Assembly (NCBI GenBank): GCA_947570695.1
Contig: CANOVB010000013.1
Coordinates: 1 to 38,598 of the forward strand
From: an uncultured Clostridium sp.
GTDB lineage: Bacteria; Bacillota; Clostridia; TANB77; CAG-508
Direction: 5' to 3'
Length of the DNA stretch: 38,598 nt
Shown here: one piece after another, positions 30,406 to 38,598 of the stretch
How positions within the stretch are numbered: position 1 is the first letter of the stretch
Layout: each line of letters starts with the position of its first letter
Translations under genes and position numbers: made by a program
Notes under the pieces: model-generated
Told to the model about the DNA's origin: nothing
The model's input: only the letters and a program-made list of their open reading frames with translations
The model's database searches: none

Positions 30406-31383
30406 ATGAAAAAAATAGGAATAGTTACATTATATGATGCTAATAACATGGGAGCTATATTACAAGCTTTTTCACTTCAAGAAACAATAAAGAAATTAGG
30501 TCATGATGTTGAATTTTTAAGATTTGAGGATATGGGTCAAATTAATAGTGAAGACAATAGCAAGGGATTTGAAAAATCTAAAAAGGCATTACAAATTAGT
30601 GAGGAAGTATATAATAAAGACAATCATTCTCATGATGTAATTGTTGTAGGTAGTGATGAAGTATGGAATTTTAAAAATACTACTTTTAATCATTTAGAAG
30701 AATTTTTAGGTTATAATGTGAATTCTACAAAAGTTATATCTTATGCACCTAGTTCAAATGGAGCAACGCATAAAGAGATGAGACAGCTACATGGAGATAA
30801 TATTGATTTTTCTAAGTTTTCACATATATCAGTAAGAGATAAAGGAACTCAAAAATTAGTAAAAGATATATCAAATATAGATGCGGAATTAGTTATAGAT
30901 CCAACTTTGTTAATAGAGTCTTTTGAAGAATATATGGATACTTCTGCACCAAAAATAAAAGATTATATTGTATTATATGGATATGAATTTTCAGAAGAAG
31001 AGATATTAAGAATACAAGATTTTGCTAGAAAAAATAATAAGAAAGTATATTCTTTAGCATTTAAATTTGATTGGTGTGATACATTAGAATGTGACATATT
31101 TGAATTTTTATCTTATATAAAAAATGCAGATTATTTAATAACAAATACTTTTCATGGATTAATGTTTTCAGTAATTCTTGAAAAACAATTTGCTATTTTT
31201 AGTAATAATAGTTGCAAAATATTAGATTTTATTAAAAGATTTGGAATAGCTGATAGAGATGCAATTAACGTAAATGATTTGTCTGAAATATTTAAAAACA
31301 AAATTGATTATGAAAAAGTTAATAAAATAAAATTAGAAGAACGTGAAAAATCATTAAATTACTTAAGAAAAGCAATTAGCTAA
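30406..31383 (+). CDS. Polysaccharide pyruvyl transferase family protein
   Basis: The 325-residue protein is a member of the PS_pyruv_trans (CsaB-like, GT-B fold) family: KIGIVTLYDANNMGAILQAFSLQETI at the start, VGSDEVWNF, SYAPSSNGAT, SVRDKGTQKLV, IDPTLLIE and the end motif NADYLITNTFHGLMFSVILEKQF. Such enzymes add pyruvate ketals to surface glycans, though this clostridial subgroup is not well characterised. I start it at ATG 30406 after GGAGGAAAG; an in-frame GTG twelve codons earlier has no ribosome binding site. The FrhB-like gene follows 12 bases later, a pairing seen in glycan gene clusters. Confidence 0.87.
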   Translation: MKKIGIVTLYDANNMGAILQAFSLQETIKKLGHDVEFLRFEDMGQINSEDNSKGFEKSKKALQISEEVYNKDNHSHDVIVVGSDEVWNFKNTTFNHLEEFLGYNVNSTKVISYAPSSNGATHKEMRQLHGDNIDFSKFSHISVRDKGTQKLVKDISNIDAELVIDPTLLIESFEEYMDTSAPKIKDYIVLYGYEFSEEEILRIQDFARKNNKKVYSLAFKFDWCDTLECDIFEFLSYIKNADYLITNTFHGLMFSVILEKQFAIFSNNSCKILDFIKRFGIADRDAINVNDLSEIFKNKIDYEKVNKIKLEEREKSLNYLRKAIS

Positions 31384-31395
31384 AAGGAGACTACT

Positions 31396-32487
31396 ATGGA
31401 TAAAATCTGTGATAAAGAAAAATGTACTGGGTGTGGAGCATGTAAAAATATTTGCACGAAAAATGCAATAAAAATGGAATATGATGATAAAGGATTTTTA
31501 ATACCAGTAATAGATAAGGAAAAATGTATTAATTGTGGATTATGTAAAAAAATATGTCCAATAGAAAATGATATTTCAAAATTTATGCCTATAAAGATAT
31601 ATGCTTGCAAGAATAAAAATCAGAGCAAAAGGGAAACCAGTTCATCAGGTGGATTTTTTCAAGAAATATCAGAGTACATATTAAATAAAAATGGAAAAGT
31701 TTTTGGAGCAGTTTTTGACGATGAATTTAAAGTAATTCATGGAAAAGCAAATAATATTAATGAATTGGAGAAAATTAAAAAATCAAAATATGTTCAAAGT
31801 GATACTAAATATATTTATAGAGATTTAAGAAATGAATTACAAAATGGGAAAAGTGTAATTTTTTCAGGAACACCTTGTCAAGTGCAACCAATAAAAAATA
31901 TGAAACTTAAAAATGAAGAAAATTTAGTTTTGGTAGATCTTGTATGCCATGGAGTACCAAGCCCTAAAGTATTTGAAGATTATAAGAGAATATTAGAAAA
32001 TAAGTATAAGTCTAAAATATCTAATATAAATTTTAGATTTAAAAAATTTGATGAAACACAAAACATAAAAATAAATTTTGAAAATGGAGAAGAATATATT
32101 TCTAGTTTTAGACTAGGAGATATGTTTTATAGATTATTTTTAAAAGATTTAATTTTAAGAGATAGTTGTTATAACTGCAGATTCAGAAGTTTCGATAGAA
32201 TAAGTGATATAAGTTTAGCAGATTTTTGGGGGATAGAAAATGGAAGTGCTAAAAATTTTGCAGACAAAAAAGGAATATCATTAGTTTTAATAAATACTGA
32301 AAAAGGATTAAGACTTTTTGAACAGGTAAAAGAAAACTTAGAATATTGTGAAGTATTAAGAGAAGACTGTGAAAACTATAATAGTTTTAAAAGTATAAGT
32401 TTGTCAGAAAAAAATCCTAAAATATGGCAAGATTATAAGGAAAATGGCTTAGAATATGTGGTAAATAAAAATGGGATACTTTTATAG
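31396..32487 (+). CDS. FrhB/F420-dehydrogenase beta-like iron-sulfur protein
   Basis: The 363-residue protein has two N-terminal 4Fe-4S motifs (CTGCGACKNIC, CINCGLCKKICP), then FrhB N- and C-terminal domains with SSSGGFFQEI, GTPCQVQPI, DLVCHGVPSP and CYNCRFRSFDRISDISLADFWG. Homologues in methanogens use F420 and FAD; in fermentative bacteria these proteins sit in surface-polysaccharide loci and probably move electrons with a flavin. It lies directly after the pyruvyl transferase gene, so a redox step on a surface sugar or its carrier is the likely context. AAAAGGAG precedes ATG. A terminator follows. Confidence 0.87.
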   Translation: MDKICDKEKCTGCGACKNICTKNAIKMEYDDKGFLIPVIDKEKCINCGLCKKICPIENDISKFMPIKIYACKNKNQSKRETSSSGGFFQEISEYILNKNGKVFGAVFDDEFKVIHGKANNINELEKIKKSKYVQSDTKYIYRDLRNELQNGKSVIFSGTPCQVQPIKNMKLKNEENLVLVDLVCHGVPSPKVFEDYKRILENKYKSKISNINFRFKKFDETQNIKINFENGEEYISSFRLGDMFYRLFLKDLILRDSCYNCRFRSFDRISDISLADFWGIENGSAKNFADKKGISLVLINTEKGLRLFEQVKENLEYCEVLREDCENYNSFKSISLSEKNPKIWQDYKENGLEYVVNKNGILL

Positions 32488-32560
32488 AAAATATCCAAAA
32501 AATGTAATTATACAGTTTTTAAAACCTAATCGATAGAAAGATAAAGAAAAAATGAGATAA

Positions 32561-32592
32561 TACCACGCTAGAAAAAGCGTGGTAGCTTTATT
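32561..32592 (+). terminator. Terminator after the FrhB-like gene
   Basis: TACCACGCT and AGCGTGGTA form a perfect GC-containing stem with a 6-base A-rich loop, followed by GCTTTATTTT. Confidence 0.85.
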
Positions 32593-32656
32593 TTAAAATG
32601 AGGACAAAAATGCGGTTTTTTTACTAATAAATAGATAAAAATCGAAATTTGATGAT

Positions 32657-32686
32657 TTGACAATTTACATAAATTTATAGTATAAT
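32657..32686 (+). promoter_or_regulatory. Sigma-A-like promoter for the Sua5 gene
   Basis: Consensus TTGACA (32657-32662) and TATAAT (32681-32686), 18 bp apart, 22 bases before the ATG. Confidence 0.75.
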
Positions 32687-32707
32687 AGTAATTGAGGTTG
32701 AAACTTT

Positions 32708-33754
32708 ATGTATTATAATTGGAAAGAAAAAACTGATACAGACGAATTAAGAATAGTATGTAATTTAATAAAAAACGGTGAACTTGTTATTTTTCCGACT
32801 GAAACTGTATACGGAATAGGAGCAAATGCATTAGATGAAGTAGCAGTTGGAAAAATATTTATAGCAAAAGGCAGACCTTCAGACAATCCTTTAATAGTAC
32901 ATTTAGCAGACAAAAGGAAAATTGAAGAAATTGCTCAAAATATAACAGAAATGGAACAGAAATTAATAGATGAATTTATGCCAGGTCCATTTACAATTAT
33001 TTTAGAGAGAAAGCCAATTATTCCAGATATAGTTACAGCGGGACTTGATACAGTTGCAATTAGAATACCAGAAAATGTTATTGCAAGAGGTATTATAACA
33101 TTTTCAGGCTTACCTATAGCAGCACCAAGTGCTAATATATCAGGAAAACCAAGCGGAACAAATATAGAAGATATAAAAAAAGAGCTTGAAGGCAAAGTCT
33201 CAGCCATTGTAGATGGGGGAAGATCAAGCATAGGACTAGAGTCCACAGTAGTAAAAGTAATAGATGAGGTTCCAGTAATTTTGAGACCAGGAGCAATTAC
33301 ACCAGAAGATATCGAAAGAGCAGTAGGAAAAGTAAGAATAGATAGAAATGTTTTTATGCCTATAGAATATAATCAAGTAGTTGAAAGTCCAGGCATGAAA
33401 TACAGACATTATGCGCCTAATACTAAATGCAAACTTGTATATTGCAATAGTGATGAGGGTCAAATTTTTCTAATGAGAAAATTAGTAAAAGAATACAAAG
33501 GAAATGTGGTAGTAATAGGTTTTAAAGAGCACGAAGAAAGAATACTAGTATCACAAGGAAGATACATAAGCATGGGAAGTAAAAATAATTTTGAAGAAAT
33601 TGCTCAGAATGTTTATACAGCTTTAAGGAAGGCAGACTCCATGGATTCAGACTTAATCTTAATAGAGGGTATAGAAAGATATGGAATTGGAACGGCAATA
33701 ATGAATAGGTTATTAAGAACTTGTGAATACGATTATATTGAAGTTGTTGAATAA
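32708..33754 (+). CDS. ywlC: L-threonylcarbamoyladenylate synthase (Sua5/YwlC)
   Basis: A 348-residue two-domain Sua5: YrdC/TsaC domain (about 1-205) with KGRPSDNPLIVHL, MPGPFTIIL, LPIAAPSANISGKPSGT and SIGLESTVV, then a Sua5 domain (about 230-348) after the conserved SPGMKYRHYAP linker. It makes threonylcarbamoyl-AMP from threonine, bicarbonate and ATP for the t6A37 modification of ANN-decoding tRNAs. Length is normal for the long form. It has its own consensus promoter; a glycosyltransferase gene follows 32 bases later. Confidence 0.95.
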   Translation: MYYNWKEKTDTDELRIVCNLIKNGELVIFPTETVYGIGANALDEVAVGKIFIAKGRPSDNPLIVHLADKRKIEEIAQNITEMEQKLIDEFMPGPFTIILERKPIIPDIVTAGLDTVAIRIPENVIARGIITFSGLPIAAPSANISGKPSGTNIEDIKKELEGKVSAIVDGGRSSIGLESTVVKVIDEVPVILRPGAITPEDIERAVGKVRIDRNVFMPIEYNQVVESPGMKYRHYAPNTKCKLVYCNSDEGQIFLMRKLVKEYKGNVVVIGFKEHEERILVSQGRYISMGSKNNFEEIAQNVYTALRKADSMDSDLILIEGIERYGIGTAIMNRLLRTCEYDYIEVVE

Positions 33755-33786
33755 CTAAAGGAAAGGTATTTTAGGAGGAAATAAAT

Positions 33787-34857
33787 ATGAATAAATCCGA
33801 AAATTCTAATAAAGTTGGAGAAGAAAAGTTACGTTTTAGTGTTATAATGTGTGCTTATAATTTGGAGAAAATTGTTGCAACTGCTATTAATAGCGTGTTA
33901 GAACAAAGATTTAAAAATTTTGAATTAATAATTGTAAATGATGGTTCAGCAGATAATACATTAAGTGTATTAAAAAGATTTGAAAAAAAAGACGAAAGAG
34001 TTAAAGTTATAAATAATGAAAAAAATATTGGTTTAAGTGCTTCTAGAAATAAAGCAATAAAAGAAGCAAAAGGTGAATATATTGTTCACTTAGACGGAGA
34101 TGATACATTATATAATAAAGATACATTAAAAAGAATCGATAGCACAATAGGAGATGAAGATGTTGATATAACATATTTTGGTGTACAATATGTTGGTGGA
34201 ACAAATAAAGCATATCTTCCAAATGCGCAAAATTCAACAAAAGAAGCAAGGATTGTTTGTGATATGCATTTTGCTGTTGCAAGTAAAGTATGGAGAAGAG
34301 AATTTTTAGAGGAAAATGATATAACATTTATAGAAGGAATGTATTATGAAGATATGGTATATTCTATAAAATCGGCCATATTAGCTAAAAAATTAAAATA
34401 TGGAGCATTCCCAATTTATATATATTATAGAAATAGAGAAGGTAGCATTATGGCTACACCAAATATAAAAAGATGTAAAGACATGTATAAAATGTTATAC
34501 TATTTAATGGAATTATATGAAGAAACACCAGAAGAATTACAACCATATTTATTAAGCTTTATAAAAAATGAAACTTTTGGAGTTCCAGTTCGTTTAGATG
34601 GTATATTGAAATCTTTGAAAGATAAAAGCTATACACCAGTATTTCCAAAGAGAAATTATGTATTCTTAGGAGATGAACCAACAGTTGTAAATGGGAATAA
34701 TATTCCAAATGGTACACCAAAAGTAATACCAATTTCTATAGTAGCAGAGAAATCACCTGAAATAAAAATAAATCCAGTAAATGAAAGTGTTGCAGCAGAA
34801 AATATTTCTAAGCAAAATGGCATTTCTAAAATGAGTTTTGATGATACAAATAAATAG
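33787..34857 (+). CDS. Family 2 glycosyltransferase
   Basis: The 356-residue protein has a GT-A fold glycosyltransferase domain (about 14-250): SVIMCAYNLEKIVATAINSVLEQ, IVNDGSADNTL, the DxD-type HLDGDDTLY, and EGMYYEDMVYS as acceptor-side motif. There is no membrane helix. After about residue 280 it has a Pro/Asn/Ser-rich, low-complexity tail unusual for the family, perhaps a flexible linker. The sugar cannot be told. TTAGGAGG precedes ATG. Next comes a histidine phosphatase gene, and a GT4 gene lies further down. Confidence 0.9.
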   Translation: MNKSENSNKVGEEKLRFSVIMCAYNLEKIVATAINSVLEQRFKNFELIIVNDGSADNTLSVLKRFEKKDERVKVINNEKNIGLSASRNKAIKEAKGEYIVHLDGDDTLYNKDTLKRIDSTIGDEDVDITYFGVQYVGGTNKAYLPNAQNSTKEARIVCDMHFAVASKVWRREFLEENDITFIEGMYYEDMVYSIKSAILAKKLKYGAFPIYIYYRNREGSIMATPNIKRCKDMYKMLYYLMELYEETPEELQPYLLSFIKNETFGVPVRLDGILKSLKDKSYTPVFPKRNYVFLGDEPTVVNGNNIPNGTPKVIPISIVAEKSPEIKINPVNESVAAENISKQNGISKMSFDDTNK

Positions 34858-34885
34858 AAAATATAACAAATATCGGAGAAAATAA

Positions 34886-35500
34886 GTGGAAACAAAAATT
34901 TATTTAGTTAGGCATACACAAACTGTAGGAAATATTGAAAAACGCTTAACTGGAAGAGTTGATTTTGAAGTAACTGAAGAAGGATATCAATTAGTGGAAA
35001 AATTAACTGAAAAGTTAAAAGATATAAAGTTTGATGTAGCTTATGCAAGTACTTCCAAAAGAACAAGCAAAACAATTCAAAAATTAGCAGACATAAATGG
35101 AATGGAAATTTGTGAAGAAGAAGATTTATGTGAGATGTATTTTGGAATTTATGATGGAATGACTTGGGAAGATGTAAATACAATAAATCCCAAAATATCA
35201 AAGCTACATAAAGAAACAAATGAAATAATGCAAATACCAAATCAAGAAACTAAAGAACAAGTAACAGAAAGAATGTATAGGAAAATATTAGAAATTGCAA
35301 ACAATAATGTTGGTAAGAATATTTTAATTTGTTCTCATGGAGTAGCAATAGAGGCGTTTTTAAGAAAAATCACAAAAGTTCCATTTATTGCTGAAGTAGA
35401 AAAGTATAGTCAAAAAAATACTTCTTTAAATATTATAGAATTTGATAAAAAAAATCAGAATTTTGTAATAACTATGTTGAATAATGAAGAATATAAATGA
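34886..35500 (+). CDS. Histidine phosphatase family protein (phosphoglycerate mutase-like)
   Basis: The 204-residue protein carries the branch-1 histidine phosphatase signature: VRHTQTVGNIEKRLTGRVD with catalytic His near residue 9, ASTSKRTSKTIQKLA, the acid-base Glu in CEMYFGIYDGMTWED, and ICSHGVAIEAF with the second His. The substrate may be phosphoglycerate, alpha-ribazole phosphate or another phosphoester. Start is GTG 34886 with CGGAGA seven bases upstream; no ATG lies closer. It ends before a strong terminator. Confidence 0.9.
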   Translation: METKIYLVRHTQTVGNIEKRLTGRVDFEVTEEGYQLVEKLTEKLKDIKFDVAYASTSKRTSKTIQKLADINGMEICEEEDLCEMYFGIYDGMTWEDVNTINPKISKLHKETNEIMQIPNQETKEQVTERMYRKILEIANNNVGKNILICSHGVAIEAFLRKITKVPFIAEVEKYSQKNTSLNIIEFDKKNQNFVITMLNNEEYK

Positions 35501-35507
35501 TAAAATA

Positions 35508-35539
35508 AAAATATAAGTAGAAATACTTATATTTTTTTT
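35508..35539 (+). terminator. Terminator after the histidine phosphatase gene
   Basis: AAAATATAAGTA and TACTTATATTTT pair perfectly around a GAAA tetraloop, followed by T's. Confidence 0.88.
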
Positions 35540-35575
35540 GCGAAATATTATTGCTTAAATAAAAGGAGAATTTTA

Positions 35576-36688
35576 ATGAAAAAAATTTTATTTGTAACTG
35601 AAGTAATGGCTGGTGGAGGAGTAGGTACAGTATTAAAAGATATTGTAAAAAATCTTCCAAAAGAAGATTTTAATGTTACTATATTTAGCTTTTTTAAGGA
35701 TGAAACTTTTTATAAAATTTATGATAATAATATTAATTATATATATGAATTTGAAGTAGATAGCATAAACATAAATAGACTAAGTTTTAAAGACAGAGAA
35801 GATATTATAAAAGCAAGAGAAAATGAAGTAATAGAAAAATTAAATAATGAAAAATTTGATATTGTAGTATCAATAAAAGAAGGACGTATAACAAAATTTG
35901 TATCAAATTTAGAGTGTAAAAATAAATTCAGTTTTGTACATGTAAATTATAAAGAAGGATATTATACAAATGCATATTTTACTGAAAAAGAAGAATTAGA
36001 ATGCATGAAAAAGTTTAAAAAAATTATATGTGTATCAAAAAATGTAAAACAAACTATTATTGAAAAAATAGGAGATCCTGGGAATTTATGTGTTAAATAT
36101 AATCCAATAGATAATAATAAGATTATAGAAAAATCAAAAGAAAATATAGATTTTGATTTACCAAAAAATAAATTAAATTTTATAACAGTTGGCAGATTAG
36201 CTGAACAAAAAGGATATGATAGATTAATTGATGTTTCAAATAAATTATTAGATGAAGGTTTTGATTTTAATTTATATATAATAGGATTTGGAGAAATTGG
36301 AAATTTACAAAGACTAAAAAATAGAGTAAAATATCAGAATAATATTCAATTCTTAGATAGAAAATTAAATCCATATCCATATATGGTAAAATCAGATTGT
36401 TTTATTTGCTCATCAATATGGGAGGCTTATGGAATTGCAATACAGGAATCAATTATATTACATGTACCAGTACTTATGACAGATTGCCCTGGTGCCACAG
36501 AAGTTTTTGAAAATGGAAAACAAGGAATAATAGTAGAAAATTCTGAAAATGGAATTTATAATGGAATGAAAGAAATATTAGAAAATAAGCAAAAATTAGA
36601 AGAATATAAAAGATATTTAAAAAAAGATAGATATGTTAAGCTTGAAGAAAGACTTAAAAGTATTATAGACTTATTTGATGAAATATAA
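35576..36688 (+). CDS. Family 4 glycosyltransferase
   Basis: A 370-residue GT-B glycosyltransferase: N-terminal domain beginning KKILFVTEVMAGGGVGTVLKDIV, and a GT1/GT4 donor-binding C-terminal domain with FITVGRLAEQKGYDRLID (about residues 202-219), LYIIGFGEIGNLQRL, and CSSIWEAYGIAIQESIILHVPVLMTDCPGATEVF carrying the E-x7-E motif (Glu in WEAYGIAIQE). Cytoplasmic or membrane-associated, probably adding a hexose to a surface glycan started by the TagO-like enzyme; donor and acceptor unknown. AAAAGGAG lies upstream of ATG. Separated by 84 bases from pth. Confidence 0.92.
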   Translation: MKKILFVTEVMAGGGVGTVLKDIVKNLPKEDFNVTIFSFFKDETFYKIYDNNINYIYEFEVDSININRLSFKDREDIIKARENEVIEKLNNEKFDIVVSIKEGRITKFVSNLECKNKFSFVHVNYKEGYYTNAYFTEKEELECMKKFKKIICVSKNVKQTIIEKIGDPGNLCVKYNPIDNNKIIEKSKENIDFDLPKNKLNFITVGRLAEQKGYDRLIDVSNKLLDEGFDFNLYIIGFGEIGNLQRLKNRVKYQNNIQFLDRKLNPYPYMVKSDCFICSSIWEAYGIAIQESIILHVPVLMTDCPGATEVFENGKQGIIVENSENGIYNGMKEILENKQKLEEYKRYLKKDRYVKLEERLKSIIDLFDEI

Positions 36689-36772
36689 ACTTTTAATCTT
36701 GATAAAATTGTTATAAATATTGTAATTATTACTTAAATGCCTTATAATGTAATAAATTAAAAGGAGAAAAAA

Positions 36773-37345
36773 ATGTATTTAATTGTAGGTTTAGGAAATC
36801 CAGAGACTGATTATTCTAAAACAAGACATAATATGGGATTTAATGTTATAAATAAAATATCAGAAAAATATAATATTGATGTTAATAAATCTAAATTTAA
36901 AGCTTTAGTAGGAAATGGAATTATAGAAGGAGAAAAAGTAATTCTTTTAAAACCACAAACTTTTATGAATTTAAGTGGGGAAGCGCTAACTGAAGCAATG
37001 AATTTTTATAAATTATCACCAAAAGATATTATAATTATATATGACGATGTAGATATAGAACCTGGAAACATCAGAATAAGAAAAAATGGATCAGCAGGAA
37101 GTCATAATGGAATGAAATCAATAATTAGCTCTATAAATACAGATGTGTTTTGTAGAGTTAGAGTTGGAATTGGAAAGCCAAAAGAACATATAGATATGAT
37201 TACACATGTTATTGGACATATTTCAGAAGAAGAAGCAGAAGAACTTGATAAAGGCGTTAAAATTGCTGAAGAAGCAGTAATTGAAATCGTAAGAAATAAT
37301 ATAGATTCTGCTATGAATAAATATAATAAAAAGAAAGATGTTTAA
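36773..37345 (+). CDS. pth: Peptidyl-tRNA hydrolase
   Basis: The 190-residue Pth cleaves peptidyl-tRNA released from stalled ribosomes. Motifs: LIVGLGNPETDYSKTRHNMGF (catalytic H19, with N9), KPQTFMNLSG, IIIYDDVDIEPGNIRIRKNGSAGSHNGMKSI (the catalytic Asp), and FCRVRVGIGKP. Length is normal. AAAAGGAG is 8 bases before ATG. The RNase E/G gene starts on the base after its stop codon, so the two are cotranscribed. Confidence 0.97.
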   Translation: MYLIVGLGNPETDYSKTRHNMGFNVINKISEKYNIDVNKSKFKALVGNGIIEGEKVILLKPQTFMNLSGEALTEAMNFYKLSPKDIIIIYDDVDIEPGNIRIRKNGSAGSHNGMKSIISSINTDVFCRVRVGIGKPKEHIDMITHVIGHISEEEAEELDKGVKIAEEAVIEIVRNNIDSAMNKYNKKKDV

Positions 37346-38527
37346 ATGAAAGAATTAGTAATTTGTAATATAAATAATAGAAAAATAATTGCTTTAATTG
37401 AAGATGAGGAATTAGTTGAGAAATACGAAGAAGATGAAGAAAATAAATCTATAGAAGGAAATATTTATGTTGGGAAAGTACAAAATGTGCTTACAGGACT
37501 TCAATCTGCATTTGTTAATATTGGCGAAAAAAGAAATGCTTTTATACATGTTAAAGATATTTTACCTAAAGTTGATATAACTAAAAATGAAAAAGTAGAA
37601 GAACAATCAATAAATAAATTAATAAAACCTGGAGACCCATTAATAGTTGAAGTAAAAAAGGAAGCTGTTGATAAAAAAGGACCAAGACTTTCTACACATA
37701 TAAGCTTAACTAGTAGATTTGTAGTTTTTATGCCTAATGCTGATTTTGTAACAGTGTCTCAAAAAATAGAAGATGAACCTGAAAAAGAACGTTTAAAACA
37801 AATAGTAAAAAAATATTTACCAGAAGGAACAGGTGCAATTATTAGAACTGTTGCAGAAAATCATTCTGAAGAAGAAATAAAAAATGATATTTTAAAAACT
37901 ATTGAAAAATGGAAAAATATAAAATTAAAAAAAGTAGAAAAATTTCCACAAAAAATATATGATAAAGGTGGAGTTTTAAAAAAGACAATAGTTGATTTAG
38001 TTGATAATAATCTTGATAAAATTATTATTGAAGATGAAAATGATTTTGAAACAATAAAATCAATATTGGAAGAAATTGACTCAAAAATTAAACTTGAAAT
38101 AGATAGTGAAATTTTACAAAAATATTCGTTAGAAAAGCAACTAAAAGCCACCGAGAATAAAAAAGTTTGGCTTAAAAGCGGTGCTTTTATAACTATTGAC
38201 AAAACAGAAGCATTAATTGCTGTAGATGTTAATTCAGGAAAATTTATAGGAAAGAATGATGCAGAAGAAACTATAACATCAGTTAATATAGAAGCAGCAA
38301 GAGAAATTGCAAAGCAAATTAGATTAAGAGATATAAGTGGAATTATAGTAATTGATTTTATTGATATGCATAAAGAGGAAAATAAAAAAGCAGTAATACA
38401 AGAAATTGTGAAATGCAGTAAAAAAGATAGATCAAAAGTACAAGTTGAAGAATTTACAAAATTAAATTTAATGGAAATTACAAGAAAACACATAAATAGT
38501 AAGAAAAAATTTGATAAATGGACATAA
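37346..38527 (+). CDS. rng: Ribonuclease E/G, apparently 3'-truncated
   Basis: The 393-residue product has an S1-type RNA-binding domain inserted near residues 30-110 (EGNIYVGKVQNVLTGLQSAFVNIGEKRNAFIH), a 5'-sensor region, and the DNase I-like catalytic domain with DVNSGKF and IVIDFIDM supplying the two metal-binding Asp. It stops shortly after LNLMEITRKHINSK. In complete RNase G/E the next part carries the zinc-link CPxC motif and a small dimerisation domain, so about 60-100 residues are missing. The stop is 18 bases before an IS3-family left end at 38545, pointing to disruption. It is cotranscribed with pth. Activity is doubtful because tetramer assembly relies on the zinc-link. Confidence 0.85.
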   Translation: MKELVICNINNRKIIALIEDEELVEKYEEDEENKSIEGNIYVGKVQNVLTGLQSAFVNIGEKRNAFIHVKDILPKVDITKNEKVEEQSINKLIKPGDPLIVEVKKEAVDKKGPRLSTHISLTSRFVVFMPNADFVTVSQKIEDEPEKERLKQIVKKYLPEGTGAIIRTVAENHSEEEIKNDILKTIEKWKNIKLKKVEKFPQKIYDKGGVLKKTIVDLVDNNLDKIIIEDENDFETIKSILEEIDSKIKLEIDSEILQKYSLEKQLKATENKKVWLKSGAFITIDKTEALIAVDVNSGKFIGKNDAEETITSVNIEAAREIAKQIRLRDISGIIVIDFIDMHKEENKKAVIQEIVKCSKKDRSKVQVEEFTKLNLMEITRKHINSKKKFDKWT

Positions 38528-38544
38528 AAAAAGAGGACATAAGA

Positions 38545-38598
38545 TGAAATGCACCCCGTTTAGTAGACCATAATAAAAAAGAGTTATGGTATACTTTA
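38545..38598 (+). mobile_element. Left end of an IS3-family (IS150-like) element
   Basis: TGAAATGCACCCCGTTTAGT begins an IS150-type terminal repeat; it aligns with the inverse of the sequence ending at 52. Downstream, TATACT (38591-38596) could be the -10 of the transposase gene, which lies beyond the window. Both IS ends are oriented in the same direction. Confidence 0.6.

Noticed and set aside
37861..38493. Long minus-strand open frame (210 codons) opposite rng
   Set aside because: It is antisense to a clear RNase E/G coding sequence, has no ribosome binding site I can see and reads as low-complexity Ser/Ile/Phe.
1..38598. tRNA or rRNA genes
   Set aside because: No GC-richer cloverleaf-like or rRNA-like stretch stands out in any intergenic region.

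Overview
The window is very AT-rich, uses AGA for almost all arginines, has strong AAGGAGG-type ribosome binding sites and sigma-A-like promoters, and encodes rubrerythrin, a ferredoxin:thioredoxin reductase subunit, BlaI/M56, ECF/DUF4179 and TagO-type proteins. Together these suggest an anaerobic low-GC Firmicute of class Clostridia, probably host-associated; I cannot name a genus. All genes but two (a small membrane protein and rpsT, both minus strand) lie on the plus strand. The two window edges carry terminal sequences of IS3-family (IS150-like) elements, so the block is bracketed by insertion sequences.

Layout. 0.1-7.1 kb: small regulators (AraC-GyrI, XRE), a pyridoxamine-oxidase-like flavoprotein, a GNAT, a ferredoxin, thiE, a DUF1848 protein, a zinc-ribbon protein, a CPA2 antiporter, then a ferredoxin:thioredoxin reductase catalytic subunit with thioredoxin. 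7.3-11.5 kb: a WYL regulator with two identical operators (its own promoter and the next operon), two GyrI-like small-molecule-binding proteins, a YoaP-like acetyltransferase, an AraC regulator and a TfoX-N protein.

11.7-22.5 kb is the most interesting part and looks like a cell-envelope sensing island with three regulatory layers. An OmpR/VanR-type two-component system with a third, exported protein is followed by a six-unit 11-bp-phased array of the same half-site found at its own promoter, directly before a CofE-like (F420-gamma-glutamyl-ligase family) gene. Then come a VanY-type D,D-carboxypeptidase, a BlaI repressor with palindromic operators, and a BlaR1-like M56 protease fused to an M23 domain that has Cys in place of a catalytic His. 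Last is an Ig-like/SH3/C39 surface protein (split by a +1 frameshift) in an operon with an ECF sigma factor and a DUF4179 anti-sigma-like protein. Two unknown membrane proteins follow (22.7-25.4 kb).

25.5-28.4 kb: PerR-like regulator with rubrerythrin, a small membrane protein, rpsT and rpiB. 28.4-36.7 kb: surface polysaccharide functions (TagO/WecA-like enzyme, polysaccharide pyruvyl transferase-like protein, FrhB-like iron-sulfur protein, two glycosyltransferases) interspersed with Sua5 and a histidine phosphatase. A 620-bp non-coding stretch there holds a MITE-like element and a self-contained small-ORF transcription unit. 36.8-38.5 kb: pth and an RNase E/G gene whose 3' end is missing next to the IS end.
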